The notes below the pieces were generated by a model. The model ran no database searches. It saw only the letters and a list, made by a program, of their open reading frames with translations, and was not told the origin of the DNA. DNA of 64,000 bases. Origin: Litomosoides sigmodontis. Its lineage: Eukaryota > Nematoda > Chromadorea > Rhabditida > Onchocercidae. The stretch spans positions 1,489,238 to 1,553,237 of the forward strand of contig OY718808.1 of assembly GCA_963070105.1 (NCBI GenBank), given 5' to 3'. Position numbers and translations under genes: made by a program. Below, one piece after another: positions 1 to 14,027 of this stretch; within the stretch, counting starts at the first letter, position 1, and each line of letters begins with the position of its first letter.

Positions 1-21
1 AACTCTAGTAGCTCATTTAAA

Positions 22-250
22 TTAAAGTTTAAAAAAAGAATTGAATACGATGTTAGTGATGCAACTTGATTTTTTCAGCGTCCTACGCACAGCTGATATA
101 TTTTTATACGTGAGCGCTTGCGAAGGAGCGTCACTGTATATGAAGCTGTATGCGCCATCCTGAACGCACGGCGTACAGATGGAAGACATTTGCGATGATA
201 TATTTGTCACCTGTGGTGCAGTCATGTGACTGCAACTCCCAGACGATTCT
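22..250 (-). other. Possible partial exon, unassigned
   Basis: On the minus strand a frame stays open from about 250 to a stop near 22. It follows an acceptor-like ATTACAG at about 251. The encoded stretch contains the residues SSICTPCVQDGAYSFIYSD, looks less biased than its surroundings, and ends in Lys/Phe-rich residues. It lies downstream of the NRF-6-like exons on the same strand, but I cannot match it to the acyltransferase part of that family. It may be an exon of that gene, an exon of a gene running off the left edge, or chance. I do not recognise the product. Confidence 0.2.
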
Positions 251-624
251 GTAATAGGGCGAGTTTACAGTATGTTACAGTACATCACCATTAATTATCA
301 AATTAGAAATAACATTTTATTAAACTATGACAAAATCTGCTGCTTAAAAGGTTCCTAATATAGAATGACATTTTCCGAAAGCGAAAAACTTGCGGGTTTT
401 GGTCTGAAGTTTGCTCATGGACCAGAAATAGCTAAAAAATGAATTACAGTTCTTGAAAGGAAAGAAATGTGATTGGTGCTGCAGTCATACAGAAACACAA
501 GTGCTGATTCTCTGAACAAATTTTCCGAGGTACTATCACACTGAGTTCTCTGACACCTACCTACTACTCTCATTGAGCAGTTGTTTTAACTTATCAATTT
601 ATTTCAAAACTTTAAGTAAAACAC

Positions 625-3248
625 TCATTGATGTCATTTGCCAGACGATCCTTTTCAAAACTAATTTGTTGAAGAGATGAAGCGTTGAGAAATTCACGAC
701 AAATAACAGCTTGAGGGGCAATGTAAAAACTATCGTTTGAATTGGTCAGGGAAATATTTGTGTGCTAGTGGTCATTTTCAAATCAGCAAAGATAAGCAAT
801 TTAAAAGTGGAAAGAAGAAACAAACCTTTGTTGACAAAATATTTTTGGTTGCGTCTTTTACGGTAGGCATCAATGAAAGTGCCACAAAGCACCAATAAAA
901 CAAGGAAAGCAAGGAAAGCAATAATTGTCCACTGCAAATTGACAGAACGGTCATCCAGTCAAAATTAATTTAAAAAAAAAAACAACCTTTGACGTACAAC
1001 AAGTAAACAAAAGAAATCTGAGAGAAAAAGAAAACCTGTTGAATATCAAGTTTGCTGAAAAATGTATCGCTTCGTTTGAAACATTCAACTTCTGATTTGT
1101 TAGAAATTGAAATGCCAAAAGTTCGCTCGAGAAATGAAGAGAGAACAGGAAATATGCCATTTATGGAATGTTCATTGCAACGAACCGGTAAACACATTCC
1201 TGAGAGGAATGCTCAGCAATTCAAAATGCATGTGACATGCTTATTGTTCATTGAGCAATAATTCGGATTTCCGGTTTTGTAAATTAAATTTTAACATATT
1301 TTAGCTTCTTGATTGGTAATAGAAACCGTAAAAGATGGGTATTTGATTAAATTCAATTCCATATGCTTCAACTCGAATATTCGCTCGACAATATTGCACT
1401 GATTGATTTGCAGCCGTTGTTTTTGAAATCCTTTGGCACTGATCGTAGTCACCGAGCCAAAAAAATGGACCTGATGAGTAAAGACCAGCTGGTGGACGAC
1501 CCCAAGCATCGAGAACTTGGGCGAAGTGTTCATGAAGCACTAAATGTTCATCTGTAACTTGAATTTTAAAAAATTTTCCATCATTTCAAGAGTGAAAAGC
1601 ATGTCGGAACGATTTATTTTTTGCATATTTTTTGTGCCACTTTCGTCGCCTTTAATTTCCAATTTTGAATTATGAATATAGGTATGTAACTTGTTAAGTT
1701 ACATGTAAAAGACAAAAGAGTGATTGACGAAAAATCAATTTTTAATTAGCACTTAAATTTGATCAAAAAAAAACTGAAGCAACGAAACGTAGAATGTCAG
1801 AAATTTAAGAGAAACTAAAAGTCAGTCTCTAACTTTAAATTCAATTTACAAATTTGCATGTAATAAGTAGCGAACAAATTTTGACCAAGGCATTGGCTTA
1901 TATGCGTTTGGTTCTGACCAGTTAAACGACAGTATGTTGCGGTCAACAATGCATTTGTGGTGGACTGAATTAATTTAGTAAAATCTCTAAGGCATTCGTC
2001 CATTTCATCTGCAATTTATCATATCAGAACTGAACGGATCGGCAAAAACTACAACACACCAAGTGACGTCATCGTAAATCTCTTTGTCTCAATTCATTCG
2101 CTAATTTGAACATTCGAAAATGAAACCGTTGTTTGAAGTTTCTATTAATTGTCACCTAGGCTGAAAGAGACGGCATAAGCTTCTAGTAAATTAAATTAGC
2201 GTAAGGTGCACGTAAATGATTCGATTTCTTTTTATTTGTCATCTAAACCGCTACTGTAGAAAAGATTTTAAAAATGAATTTTTCTTTCTCAAAACATACT
2301 GGTTATTTTTGCTGACTTCTTGAAGTTCGCTTTGATAAATGTTGGAAAATATGGTTGTTTAAAGAAATTTGCCAATTCCTCGGTAATCTCTGTCTCTAAA
2401 ATTATACCATTTTTTTTTTTGGAAAAAATGATAATTTTTAATTTAATCCAAGTGTCAATAGGGGCTTGCTTGTTTAGTTGTGAATTTAGCATAATCGATG
2501 GGACAGAACGTTATGGAATTCTAATTTTACTTGAGATGATTTTCAACTGCTACCATTTTTGCCAGGATGAATTAAATTTTAAGAGAAGCAAACGTGAGAG
2601 ATTCCAATTGATGATGCTATCGTTAATTAGCGTTGTGGTACTAATTTCATTTTCCATCGGTCTGATAAACGACTGATTCATATGCGTTACTTCAATTGGT
2701 TGCATGAAAGTATGGAAAAAATTGGAAATCAGTGTTTCGAGCAGTAAAAAATCATTTCGATTTTCTTCATTATTTCCTATAAAATATGAAAAATTATCTA
2801 TGATGGCGTGATGATTGATAAATTAAATTTAAATTCAACAGCATTGAACTAGTCCAATTAAAGTTTTCTTTCAAATACTACTATTATTATTACTATTACT
2901 GTTATTATCACTTGTTATTATTGCATATAATTACAAGTACATCACGAGCAGATCATCAAAGCTCTAATTGATGAACTAGTCAAAACTGATTGCACTCAGT
3001 AATTAATTAAAGATTGTAATTACTCGATTGAGCTATAAGACTTAACAAATGACTTCAATCACTTTGATTTGTACTTTTTCATCAAACCTAAAAGTATAGT
3101 GGAAGAGGAGGAATAATTCACCATGTACATTGCGAATGGTATACTGCGATATGCGTACGATGACCGCTTGGCATCCACTAATTACAAGAATGAGAATTAA
3201 ACATGAAGTGCGAAGTGCCGTACGACAAGAGCAACCAACCATCCTCAT
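625..3248 (-). CDS. NRF-6-like protein, N-terminal part (NRF domain plus first membrane segment)
   Basis: Related to the nose-resistant-to-fluoxetine family, whose members combine an extracellular Cys-rich NRF domain with a multi-pass acyltransferase-3 region. Exons on the minus strand: 3122-3248, 1850-2008, 1327-1551, 1036-1199, about 826-931, and tentatively 625-729. All junctions keep frame. Exon 1 encodes a signal peptide (hydrophobic LILILVISG core followed by CQA). Exons 2-4 carry the NRF domain, with DECLRDF, VLDAWGRPPAGLYSSG, WLGDYDQC and GMCLPVRCN. Exon 5 encodes a membrane helix (WTIIAFLAFLVLLVLCGTF) followed by basic residues, as in family members just before the acyltransferase region. 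The acyltransferase exons themselves were not found; they may lie beyond the left edge or be missing. The ATG at 3248 is the first Met of the signal peptide. The family assignment is firm; the 3' end is not. Confidence 0.72.
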
Positions 3249-5487
3249 TTGTGTGTTTAATACAAATAACAGAATTTCGTCGACCGCTTCAACTTTATAA
3301 TAATTTCAACAAAAGTCAAATGAATCTCAAACATTCAAAACAATTATTTAATCAGTTAGGATGTAGCAAAAATTTTAAATTGGCAAACAACGATGAATTT
3401 CTTTAGCTTCATATGAAGCATACAAATTTGTGATACTATCGTTTTCACAAATAATCATAATTCAATTCACATCACTCACTGTTCCGTAATTTGAATGAAT
3501 TTTTAATTCACTTAAATTACGAACAAGTTGAAACTGTAATTTCTTGTCGTGCCTGAGCTAACGTTTAGTGAATCCTAATCACATGTTAGCTGCTTGTCAT
3601 AATAGAATAAATATTAATATTGAATGAAGTTGTCAGTTTAACCAATCTCTTCTAATTGCTCTAAATTTTAGCCTCTTCCATTTTTTTCCCTTTTCTGTTT
3701 TCTTCACTGAATTTCTTTTTTTTTTGAAAATCTTTTACATTTAAAGAGAAAAAAAAGGATCACTCTTCAAAAGCAATCTTTAGCATGAATTTCATCAATT
3801 TCAATGATTGCTTTCCGACAACAATTTAAGTTCAGCGCACTTCAAACTTCCTCTCTCCTTTTCCTCCTCACAGCGTAATTCTATGCAAATTGTTATTTGG
3901 CCCACAATACTACGAGCTCTTCTGGCCGCTCTATTGGCCTTTGCTAGCCTAGCTGGCTACAACTAGCTACTTGCTTGAGCGATTATTTCAGCCCTTGCTG
4001 AGATGAGCACATCTCACTTATACTTTCATTTTTCATAATACTTTTTTTTTACCAAAAAGGAAACTTTTGAAACAATGAAATATTTTATTGCGATTGAGCG
4101 GAATTGTGGAAATTTTGTTGAAATTGCCAGTGAAATTAGCAATTATGCAATTTTTAGCATAGATAATATTGATTGCTTCTCATTTTTTAAATCACAACTT
4201 TTAAATATCAATTATCACCGCTCATGAATTGATGTAAAATTATCATTTCGGTAACGGTGTACGGTAATGATAGCTGGTTGTCCAAATGTTCAGTCTTTTT
4301 TTAGTTTCAAAATGGACAAATTAAAGTTCACGTTTCACTTTCAAACTGCAATATCTGACAAAAAATTAACAAGAATTAGGAAATTAATATTCATAATTTG
4401 TTGACGTTACTCGTGAGGTGTGCAATTTACATTAAAATTCATAAAAATAGTACAATGTGAAGATGCAAAGACCTATGCAATTACAAACTTAACATACTTT
4501 AATTAGCACCCACTAATTATGCTTACTTAACCTTCTTCACCCGTAACTACTGCAGTAAACAATGAAACAACAACTTCGCTCAGCAACATCTCAACATGGC
4601 AACAGTTCAACTGCTAGCATTAGTTAGTCTTTATTATTTTCTTTTCATTAAATTTATTCTCTATGAAAACCTATTACTTCCTATGACTGTAAAATTAAAC
4701 AATTGATTATCCCCTAAAGAAAAAGTGAAATTTAAAGCTTAATCAATTAATGCAAGCAAATAAGCTTTAACATAACTTTTACTGAAATCAAAATTTCTTA
4801 TAGTTTTTTGTGGTAGACATTTACTATGACAACGGAATTTTCTATATTTCAAATAAATTTTAGACATTTTATTATCGTGCTAACTCACTTTCCTTCGCCT
4901 CATACTCTCGCCATAGTTATATAATTTACTAATTTCCTAAAAATCATTTCAGTACACTTCTATTTTTTAGCTCTAAAACATATTTAGCACCACGATTGTT
5001 GTTTCCTTTTTTTTTTCCTTGAGCAAATGTTGCAACAACAAACCAATAAACTTCCAAGGTAGCATTTTAAATTGTCCAAGCAATTAACCTGGTGCTTAGT
5101 TACAGGAGTTTAGGAAGTAATTATTGGGACAACAATAATCCATGCATAATTCGAATTGCCAAATTTTCAGATGAAACTCACAAACATGCGGAAAACAATA
5201 CATTGCGCAACTGGAAAAACGTACAAAAAGCGCTTCCACGTATCATACAAAATGAGAGTGTACCACATGCAACAACCAATAGATCTGTATGCTATATTTT
5301 TTTCCTTAAAAAAAAAAATTTCGGTACGCCACCTTTTTTTTTCTCCAAATAGAAATTTCAAACATTATAAACAGCATTGCAGGAGGGGAGGGAGGGTGGG
5401 GAAAAAGAAGTAAAACTTCATTCTTACATTTATTAAATGTTGTAGCACCAAGAGATTGCCTCATGCTTATTATTACTTTTAAATAGT
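3249..5487. other. Divergent intergenic region between NRF-6-like gene and stum
   Basis: About 2.2 kb of AT-rich DNA separates the start of the minus-strand NRF-6-like gene from the start of the plus-strand stum gene. It should hold both promoters. The only compositional anomaly is a more GC-rich patch at about 3840-3990. This contains a strong splice-acceptor-like tract, an octamer-like ATGCAAAT at 3883-3890 and a 27-codon ORF, listed separately. Otherwise I see homopolymer runs of A and T and no conserved protein signature on either strand. Confidence 0.5.
3883..3966 (+). CDS. Putative 27-residue hydrophobic microprotein or signal-peptide exon
   Basis: A short ATG-to-TAG frame encodes a hydrophobic peptide rich in Leu and Ala (core LRALLAALLAFASLAGYN) that resembles a signal peptide. 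It begins ten bases after an excellent acceptor-like sequence, a long pyrimidine tract ending in CACAG at 3872-3873, which could be a trans-splice or cis-splice site. There is no GT donor before the stop, so as read it is a complete 27-residue peptide. It could be chance in a GC-rich patch, or part of a longer transcript read in another frame. Low confidence. Confidence 0.22.
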   Translation: MQIVIWPTILRALLAALLAFASLAGYN

Positions 5488-6519
5488 ATGAAAGGATTGC
5501 AGCAAACTGGCGCATCATGTGAGATGTCCAATGTTGTGATACAAGCGCAAGTAGCAGCTGATATTCGTGATCAACGCTTAACAGATAAAGTACAAATACC
5601 CAGTAATGATCTAACAATTATGCACGAGGCTATACCATTTCTTCCAGTTCCAGTTGCTCTATTATGTCTCTTCTTTAATATTATCCTACCTGGATCAGGT
5701 ACATTTATCGGACAAAACTAGAATGTCCTGGATCAGGTACATTTATCGGACAAAACTAGAATGTCCTGTATCAGGTACATTTATCGGACAAAACTAGAAT
5801 GTCCTGTATCAGGTACATTTATCGGACAAAACTAGAATGTCCTGTATCAGGTACATTTATCGGACAAAACTAGAATATTACAAAGGATATAATGCAACTT
5901 AATTCATCTAAAAATTATCGTTCATTTAGGGACTATTTTAAGCGGAATTAGCGCACTGTGTATGGGACAACCAAGAATAAATTTTAAAGAAGGTCGTAAA
6001 TTGATGACATTACTTGTGAATTTCTTGGTTGGTATTTGTCAATTTTTTACGATAACATTTCTTTTTGTTGGATGGTTTTGGTCAATTGCATGGGGTGGTT
6101 TAATCATCATACATTCGAGTAAGTTTAAACTAATAATTCAAAAGATACTCATAGTAATTGTTCATAGAATGGATGTTAAATCAGTAAATCAGTGAGATCA
6201 TAATTATAGCTACATAATTGTGGCATGTAGACGTGTAATGAACGTTTGATTAATTAAATGTTTAGAATTTTCCATAATAATTTAAAAATAACAACAATAA
6301 TAAGTAAATAATAATCAGTAGCAATAACAATAGTAATAAAACAGAATTTGAAATTGTTCAACGCATGATAAGACATTTATAGTGCAATATCGTACTGCAT
6401 TAGTGCAACGACGACAGGAAGCGGTGGCAACTGCAGCAATCGAAGCAATTACCAAAGATTCAATATTACACAGACGAGATGTAAAGAAACTTGTTGAAGC
6501 TCATCACATGATTAATTGA
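5488..6519 (+). CDS. stum: Protein stum homolog (SPEC3/Stum family membrane protein)
   Basis: Three exons, 5488-5698, 5930-6118 and 6383-6519, give a 178-residue protein. Stum is a small four-helix membrane protein; in Drosophila it is needed for mechanical transduction in proprioceptive neurons. The sequence shows the family core: PFLPVPVALLCLFFNIILPG at the end of exon 1, GTILSGISALCMGQPR at the start of exon 2, and two more hydrophobic segments including LLVNFLVGICQFFTITFLFV and GWFWSIAWGGLIII. The cytoplasmic tail is rich in Arg and Ala. All three exons keep frame. The ATG at 5488 follows an AATAG acceptor-like site, so an upstream coding exon is possible. An AATAAA lies at 6539-6544, 20 bases after the stop. 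The first donor sits in a 38-bp tandem repeat (separate entry). Family assignment is firm; start less so. Confidence 0.88.
5689..5876 (+). repeat. 38-bp tandem repeat copying a splice donor, about 5 copies
   Basis: Five near-identical 38-bp units run from the last ten bases of stum exon 1 into intron 1. Each unit contains TCAG|GTACAT, so GT donors recur at 5699, 5737, 5775, 5813 and 5851. Copies differ mainly by GGATCAG versus GTATCAG. Use of any donor but the first would extend the exon through an in-frame TAG, so the first donor must be used for the full protein. Confidence 0.95.
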
Positions 6520-7659
6520 AAGAAACAAAGAAGCTTCAAATAAATTTTCAAATTGAATCCATTCAAAAAAGTCAGCGCATTGCTTACTGATCATTTCTAT
6601 GCTCACCTGTGTTACTTATCCATCAACACTTTGGAATAATCCATGTAAATCTTATAGAAATCGCCATCACGAGTAGCTTCCATTGAAATAGTTGAAGAAC
6701 TCGAATTAATTCATGCATCTTCAATCTCTATCTGGACATCACTTGAATGTAGTAGCAACTACAAAAATTTCATTTTCATTACCAGTGCAAAGTGCAACAC
6801 ATTATACCACGCAATACATACGGGACGCATTGCAATAATATTCAAATTGAAAAACGAGATAAAAACGAAAATGAAATTAGTTCTCGCGCGCACCATTTCT
6901 ATAAATGTTTTCCTGATCATGCAACATATTGGGTATTAATTTTATTACACTTTCACATTTCCCTCAATACAGTTCTACAATCTTCAACGGAAAAAAATCG
7001 AAAAAAAAACAGTATTATAAATCATAAAATCGAGCTACGAGATAAAACTAAAAAAACGGCATCAAAGTTACTACAGATTGAAAAATCCATTGTCTCCTTG
7101 ATAAGTGAACATCTAAATTAAGTCTCATGTGCTTTGACTTGTAAACTGCAATAATTCGCTTTTCAATTAAACTTGTAATATCGCTTCGCCCCTCAATGCT
7201 ATACTGGCTATCCTTTTTATATATCATGCAGATAGAGAAATTAGTTTTTTTCTTAAAGAAAAAAATTTTAAAGCTTAAATGCGAGATTACACTTACTCGA
7301 ACAACACTCAAAAAACAAGGCGAGAATAATACAAACATCAAAAACAGTCAAATGAACAGAATTCCTGAATCTAGTACCCGGAATTACAAAAGCACCATTA
7401 ACAGTTTAGGATCATGTGGAACCTTTCATTTTTTTCAAGATCACCGATTCATTAACTTTTAAGAGTAATTTAAAAATGGGAGGACAGCACGACCAAGATT
7501 AAAAACGAAGGAGACAAAAAAAATTCACGCGTTTTCATACAAGATTATTATAGTATACTTCGATAATCTTGAAAAAGCTCATCATAAAAAGCAATGTACG
7601 ATTATCTATTTTAGAAATGTATACAAAACATAAATCTCGTATATAAATTAATACAGTGA
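6520..7659. other. Convergent intergenic region, stum and ISY1 3' ends
   Basis: About 1.1 kb lies between the stop codons of two convergent genes. It should hold both 3' UTRs; the stum polyadenylation signal candidate is at 6539-6544. An open plus-strand stretch at about 6792-7121 lacks an ATG and has AT-rich, Lys/Asn-rich translation, so I do not call it a gene. Nothing else is recognisable. Confidence 0.5.
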
Positions 7660-9286
7660 TTATTTTGAACTCGATAAGCTCCCAACATATCTTTCAAAAA
7701 GTTGTGCTTTCTTCCTTTCCAAAAGAAGGTTTTCAACTTCTTTTTGAGATGGAACTACAACATGCTGAATGAATGTTTTCTTTCCATCATCGCCTATCAA
7801 TACAGACTGCTTCGTATCGATGTCTTCCTCGTCAGATTCCTATGAAAGTTAACCAATTAGTAGCACATGCGTGAAAACATAAAAACAACCAAATTTATGT
7901 TCTAATCATATTTAGAGGAAAGTCGGAATGAAATGGTTCCGCTCAATATGTACAATATCTCAATAATTGTCAAAATTATATAACATTGCCGCAGAATGAT
8001 GCTTGAAGGCATCGTGATTATCAAAATAAAAATTTTGAAACAAAACATAACACATTAATGTCAAAAAATTTAATAATTTCGTAAAATGTTAAACAATTCA
8101 TATTACTTTTTTTCATGCATAGATAACTTACATCATCAATTTTATATATATCAATATCGTCGTCAAACGCCTTCCTCATTTTCAATGAATCTTTATTCTG
8201 TTCCCAATCCTAAAAAATTCTCATAGTTCGAAAAAAATTATATAAGATGTGAAACTAAATATAAAATGCATATAAAGAAGCTTGTTCGCAAAAAAAAACA
8301 AAAGAAAATCTCAAACCTTCTCAATCTGCAAACGAGCTTTTATTTCAGCATCCATTTCTAGTGGTATCAATAAACCATCATCATCGTCCATGTAGCCATA
8401 ATAATCCGCGTCCAAAAACTTAAATAGTTCCATACGATTTTTCCGTGATTCATCGATCCCAACTTTTTCGAAAAGTTCCCGAACACCTGGCAAATCCTTC
8501 GCAGCTCCAAAATATTTATAACCTCTATTACCCGCGACTTCACGTCCCTCCCGATCCAGTTCCTTGGGTGCTGCCCTCCTATAAAAGTGACCAATTAGCA
8601 TATAAATTATATCACCTACGAATAAAATAACTATGAAAAAAGCTACAAACATGAGGACTATTTCTAGAAAAATGTACTTGAAAATACACACACACAAATA
8701 TACCTATAATCCTGGCCTCCAAGTTCCTTAATGCGTGTCTCCCAAGCGTATTTCACTCGTAGCAATTTATTTATTTCATCATTTAAATCCCGAATTTTAA
8801 ATTCTCCCAAACCAGGATTTTGTATCAGCGCTATTTTCTTGGCAATTTCCATCGTTACCTGCTTTCTGTATTTTTCTGCATCATCTGTAAAGCAGACAGA
8901 AACTGCGATTAAGAAACATGGATTTACACTATTCCAAACAAATGAAACGTACAATTTTAAATAATACTTACTTAACGTGTTGCATTCATTCACATCGTTT
9001 GGTCGTTTAGCAACTGGACCTTTCTCTTCTTCTTCTTTCATTCGCCGCCATCGTGCTAAAGCAGTCATCGCTTTTTCTGCATTTCGAGCCTTAAGTATAG
9101 TCGTGTTAGCTGTCTAACTTAAAAAATGAACAAATTCTATGGTTCCAGATAACAAACTACGTTTAGGGAAATGCAGGAAGTATTAGCTAAATCAAACATC
9201 ATAACATATAAATAATACTGTTCGCATACACTCCGACATGATCGTGAAAGAAATCTACAAACACAGTGCAGTGGAATGCTTACCAT
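7660..9286 (-). CDS. ISY1: Pre-mRNA-splicing factor ISY1
   Basis: ISY1 is a component of the activated spliceosome (NineTeen/XAB2-associated). Minus-strand exons are 9284-9286, 8972-9089, 8704-8884, 8317-8578, 8132-8209 and 7660-7839, giving 273 residues against about 285 in human. All phases agree. Recognisable blocks: ARNAEKAMTALARWRRMK, the near-invariant GLGEFKIRDLNDEINKLLR, IKELGGQDY, GNRGYKYFGAAKDLPGVREL, YYGYMDDDDG, and the C-terminal VVVPSQKEVENLLLERKK. The conserved ARNAEKA before the ATG at 9068 requires a start further upstream. ATG|GTAAGC at 9286-9282 supplies it as a one-codon coding exon. Just upstream, TTTTCAG ending at 9316 could accept a spliced leader, leaving a 29-base 5' UTR. 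It lies about 950 bp downstream of RBBP4 on the same strand, too far for a typical nematode operon. Confidence 0.95.
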
Positions 9287-10232
9287 TATAAAGTAGTGTA
9301 CGGTAATCCAAGTGCCTGAAAAGCCTGAAACCTGAAAAGCATAGGAAATCACACCAAAATCATCCTTTCATTAAACAGAATTCAAACCACAATCGTACAA
9401 AAAAAATAAATGCACTTATCAGTTACTACGACTACGACGTACTCCAAGCTTCGTAGTTTTCACCATCACCAAATACCACAAAAAAGCACGATGCAACATG
9501 TCATTATAATAGCGCGTACTAATCCAACTTGCTATTACTTATACCTTCATAAAAAAAAATCCCACCATAAACCCTAAAAAACTCCGCAAAAAGACGAGAA
9601 CTATGCTCCGCGACAGAAGGCGCAGTAAATTTTTACCAAAATTATCAGTTAAAAAGCACTGATGTCCACTAACAGATAGGACCTATCGAGAAAAATGAGA
9701 ATCTCTCAAAAATTTTTAATCAAAATCCTTATCTTTAACTATCACGAGTGTATGTAGCAGTTGTTTTAAAAGTTTTTCAATTCATTTAAACCATAAAAAT
9801 ATGCAGCAAATGAAATTTTTATGCAAATATTACGTGTGAAATACAAATTAATTATAAAACAATCGAACTCGAACAAAAGTAGAACATATAAAAAATTAAC
9901 TCTTAAAAAGAATAACCAATGTAACAAAGACATCTATTCAAAGCTTCCGGATAGCCTCACGCGTTCTCCAAACAGGAAATGTGTTTCTTCAGAGTTAATC
10001 ATATTCACTGGTTTTACAGAATCATTTGTAGATTCCAAAAATTGTTACATCTGTTCATTTTATATTTAACTTTCAGAAGCCACTGGCTAAAAATGGCCTT
10101 AAAATAGGGGCAATATATCGAAGACGAGAAGCTGATCAATATTTTAGTTATTGAAACGCCTTCGTAGAAACAAGAAACGCCTTGATAACAAAACAATAAC
10201 AGTGAATATACAGTAATCCTCTACATTTTAGT
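9287..10232. other. Intergenic region between RBBP4 and ISY1 (same strand)
   Basis: Roughly 950 bp between the stop of the upstream minus-strand gene and the start of ISY1. It contains the ISY1 outron or promoter, including repeated TTTTCAG-type sites at about 9316-9340 on the minus strand. No protein-like frame stands out; short ORFs here are AT-rich and lack family motifs. Confidence 0.5.
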
Positions 10233-12854
<2,622 letters not shown>

Positions 12855-13599
12855 TTATTCAAGTTGCAAAGTCAACTAACGCCCTGAAACTTTCCTAATC
12901 ATTTCATTACGTGATAACCAAGCATCAAAACAATGCTCCCCCTCGTCCCAAATACTTTATTATAGAGAAAGCTGCAGATGGAGTGGGAAAGGTTCCCAAG
13001 TAATAACTAAGTTTGAAAAACAGTTACTAACAAGCAATTTACAAAACAACGACAGATGTGCAAAATAAAAGACCAAACTCCTCGGAAAAATCACTTACAT
13101 CAGGTGCATCTAACACATCCTAGTTTGGCTCAATTCCTAGCAGCACTACGAGAAAAAAAGTCAAAATGTAGTCTGCTACAAATTTTAGTCATACATACGA
13201 TTTATTTAATACTATATATCAATTTCATAATTTCCATACATCACATTTGTAATTCGCAATTTGACTAGCAGCAAGATAATCTAAAAAGCTACAGTCAAGT
13301 AAATATGACATTTTCTCAGTTGGATTTATAAATTTAATTAGAATAAATGAATATTACAACAGCATCCTAGCAAAAATGACTGAGAACATATTCAAATCTA
13401 CGAAACGTTGAAATGTTTATGCAGGAACAAATGCTTGTTTGAGAAGAAATTAAGTTTAAAAAAATAAATTGAATTCAATAATTTTTAAGCATTTCCGACA
13501 AAAGTAACAAGTCCTTCAAAAAACTAACTCTGACAGTACACGAAAGTGACGTGCAAAAATTTTATGGGCAACAAGAAGCTAACAGTGCGTTACAATGCT

Positions 13600-13790
13600 G
13601 GTCAAGGTCTCACATGTCACACGCAAATTTGAAGCGTCATTGGATAAGGTTAACCACCGAACCTTACCGGCGCACCCCAACCCTAACTTTCACCATTCAT
13701 CCGTCCAGATTGACGTCACCCGAACCGCTAACCGGTCCCGCCAAAGGAAACATCAAACTTCATGCAATCGATAATGTTTAGGTGTGCCAA
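13600..13790. promoter_or_regulatory. GC-rich patch with CRE-like site, possible promoter of RBBP4
   Basis: In strongly AT-rich surroundings this stretch is GC-rich and contains a palindromic TGACGTCA (13711-13718), an inverted CCAAT box (ATTGG near 13638) and several short CG-containing palindromes such as ACCGGT. It lies about 750-900 bp upstream of the RBBP4 leader acceptor, a plausible distance for a promoter followed by an outron. A plus-strand ORF covers it (13551-13781) but matches no family I know. Confidence 0.3.
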
Positions 13791-13946
13791 AGGGTCGATG
13801 TGAAACTTCGAGATCTCATGCTTACAAAAAGCATCTTTCTCGTCTGGTTTTTAAGTGATGTTAGCAATAGGTTTTCATTCATCGTATGCATAACACGGAT
13901 GGGAAAAGTATTCCAATAGGCTAACAAAAATATGTCAGTAAATTGC

Positions 13947-14027
13947 TATCCGAAAACTCGGATGATTGCGTGATATCGGAGAAACTGACTGACCGCATGA
14001 TATCCGAAAACCTGCCTGATTACACGG
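13947..14027 (+). repeat. 27-bp degenerate tandem repeat, three copies
   Basis: Three diverged 27-bp units each begin TATCCGA or TATCGGA and end in GTGA, ATGA or ACGG. On the plus strand they keep one frame and would encode a nine-residue repeat of the form (L/I)SE(N/K)xxDxx. The frame has no ATG start and runs into AT-rich sequence, so coding use is unproven. Confidence 0.6.

Noticed and set aside
2320..2676. 118-codon plus-strand open frame
   Set aside because: It lacks an ATG at its start, is AT-driven and sits in intron 1 of the NRF-6-like gene.
5689..5876. Regular direct repeats that might suggest a CRISPR array
   Set aside because: Units are contiguous with no unique spacers, in a eukaryotic gene; it is a tandem repeat.
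6792..7121. 109-codon ORF between stum and ISY1
   Set aside because: It starts with a non-ATG codon, is Lys/Asn/Ile-rich from base composition, and lies where two 3' UTRs converge.
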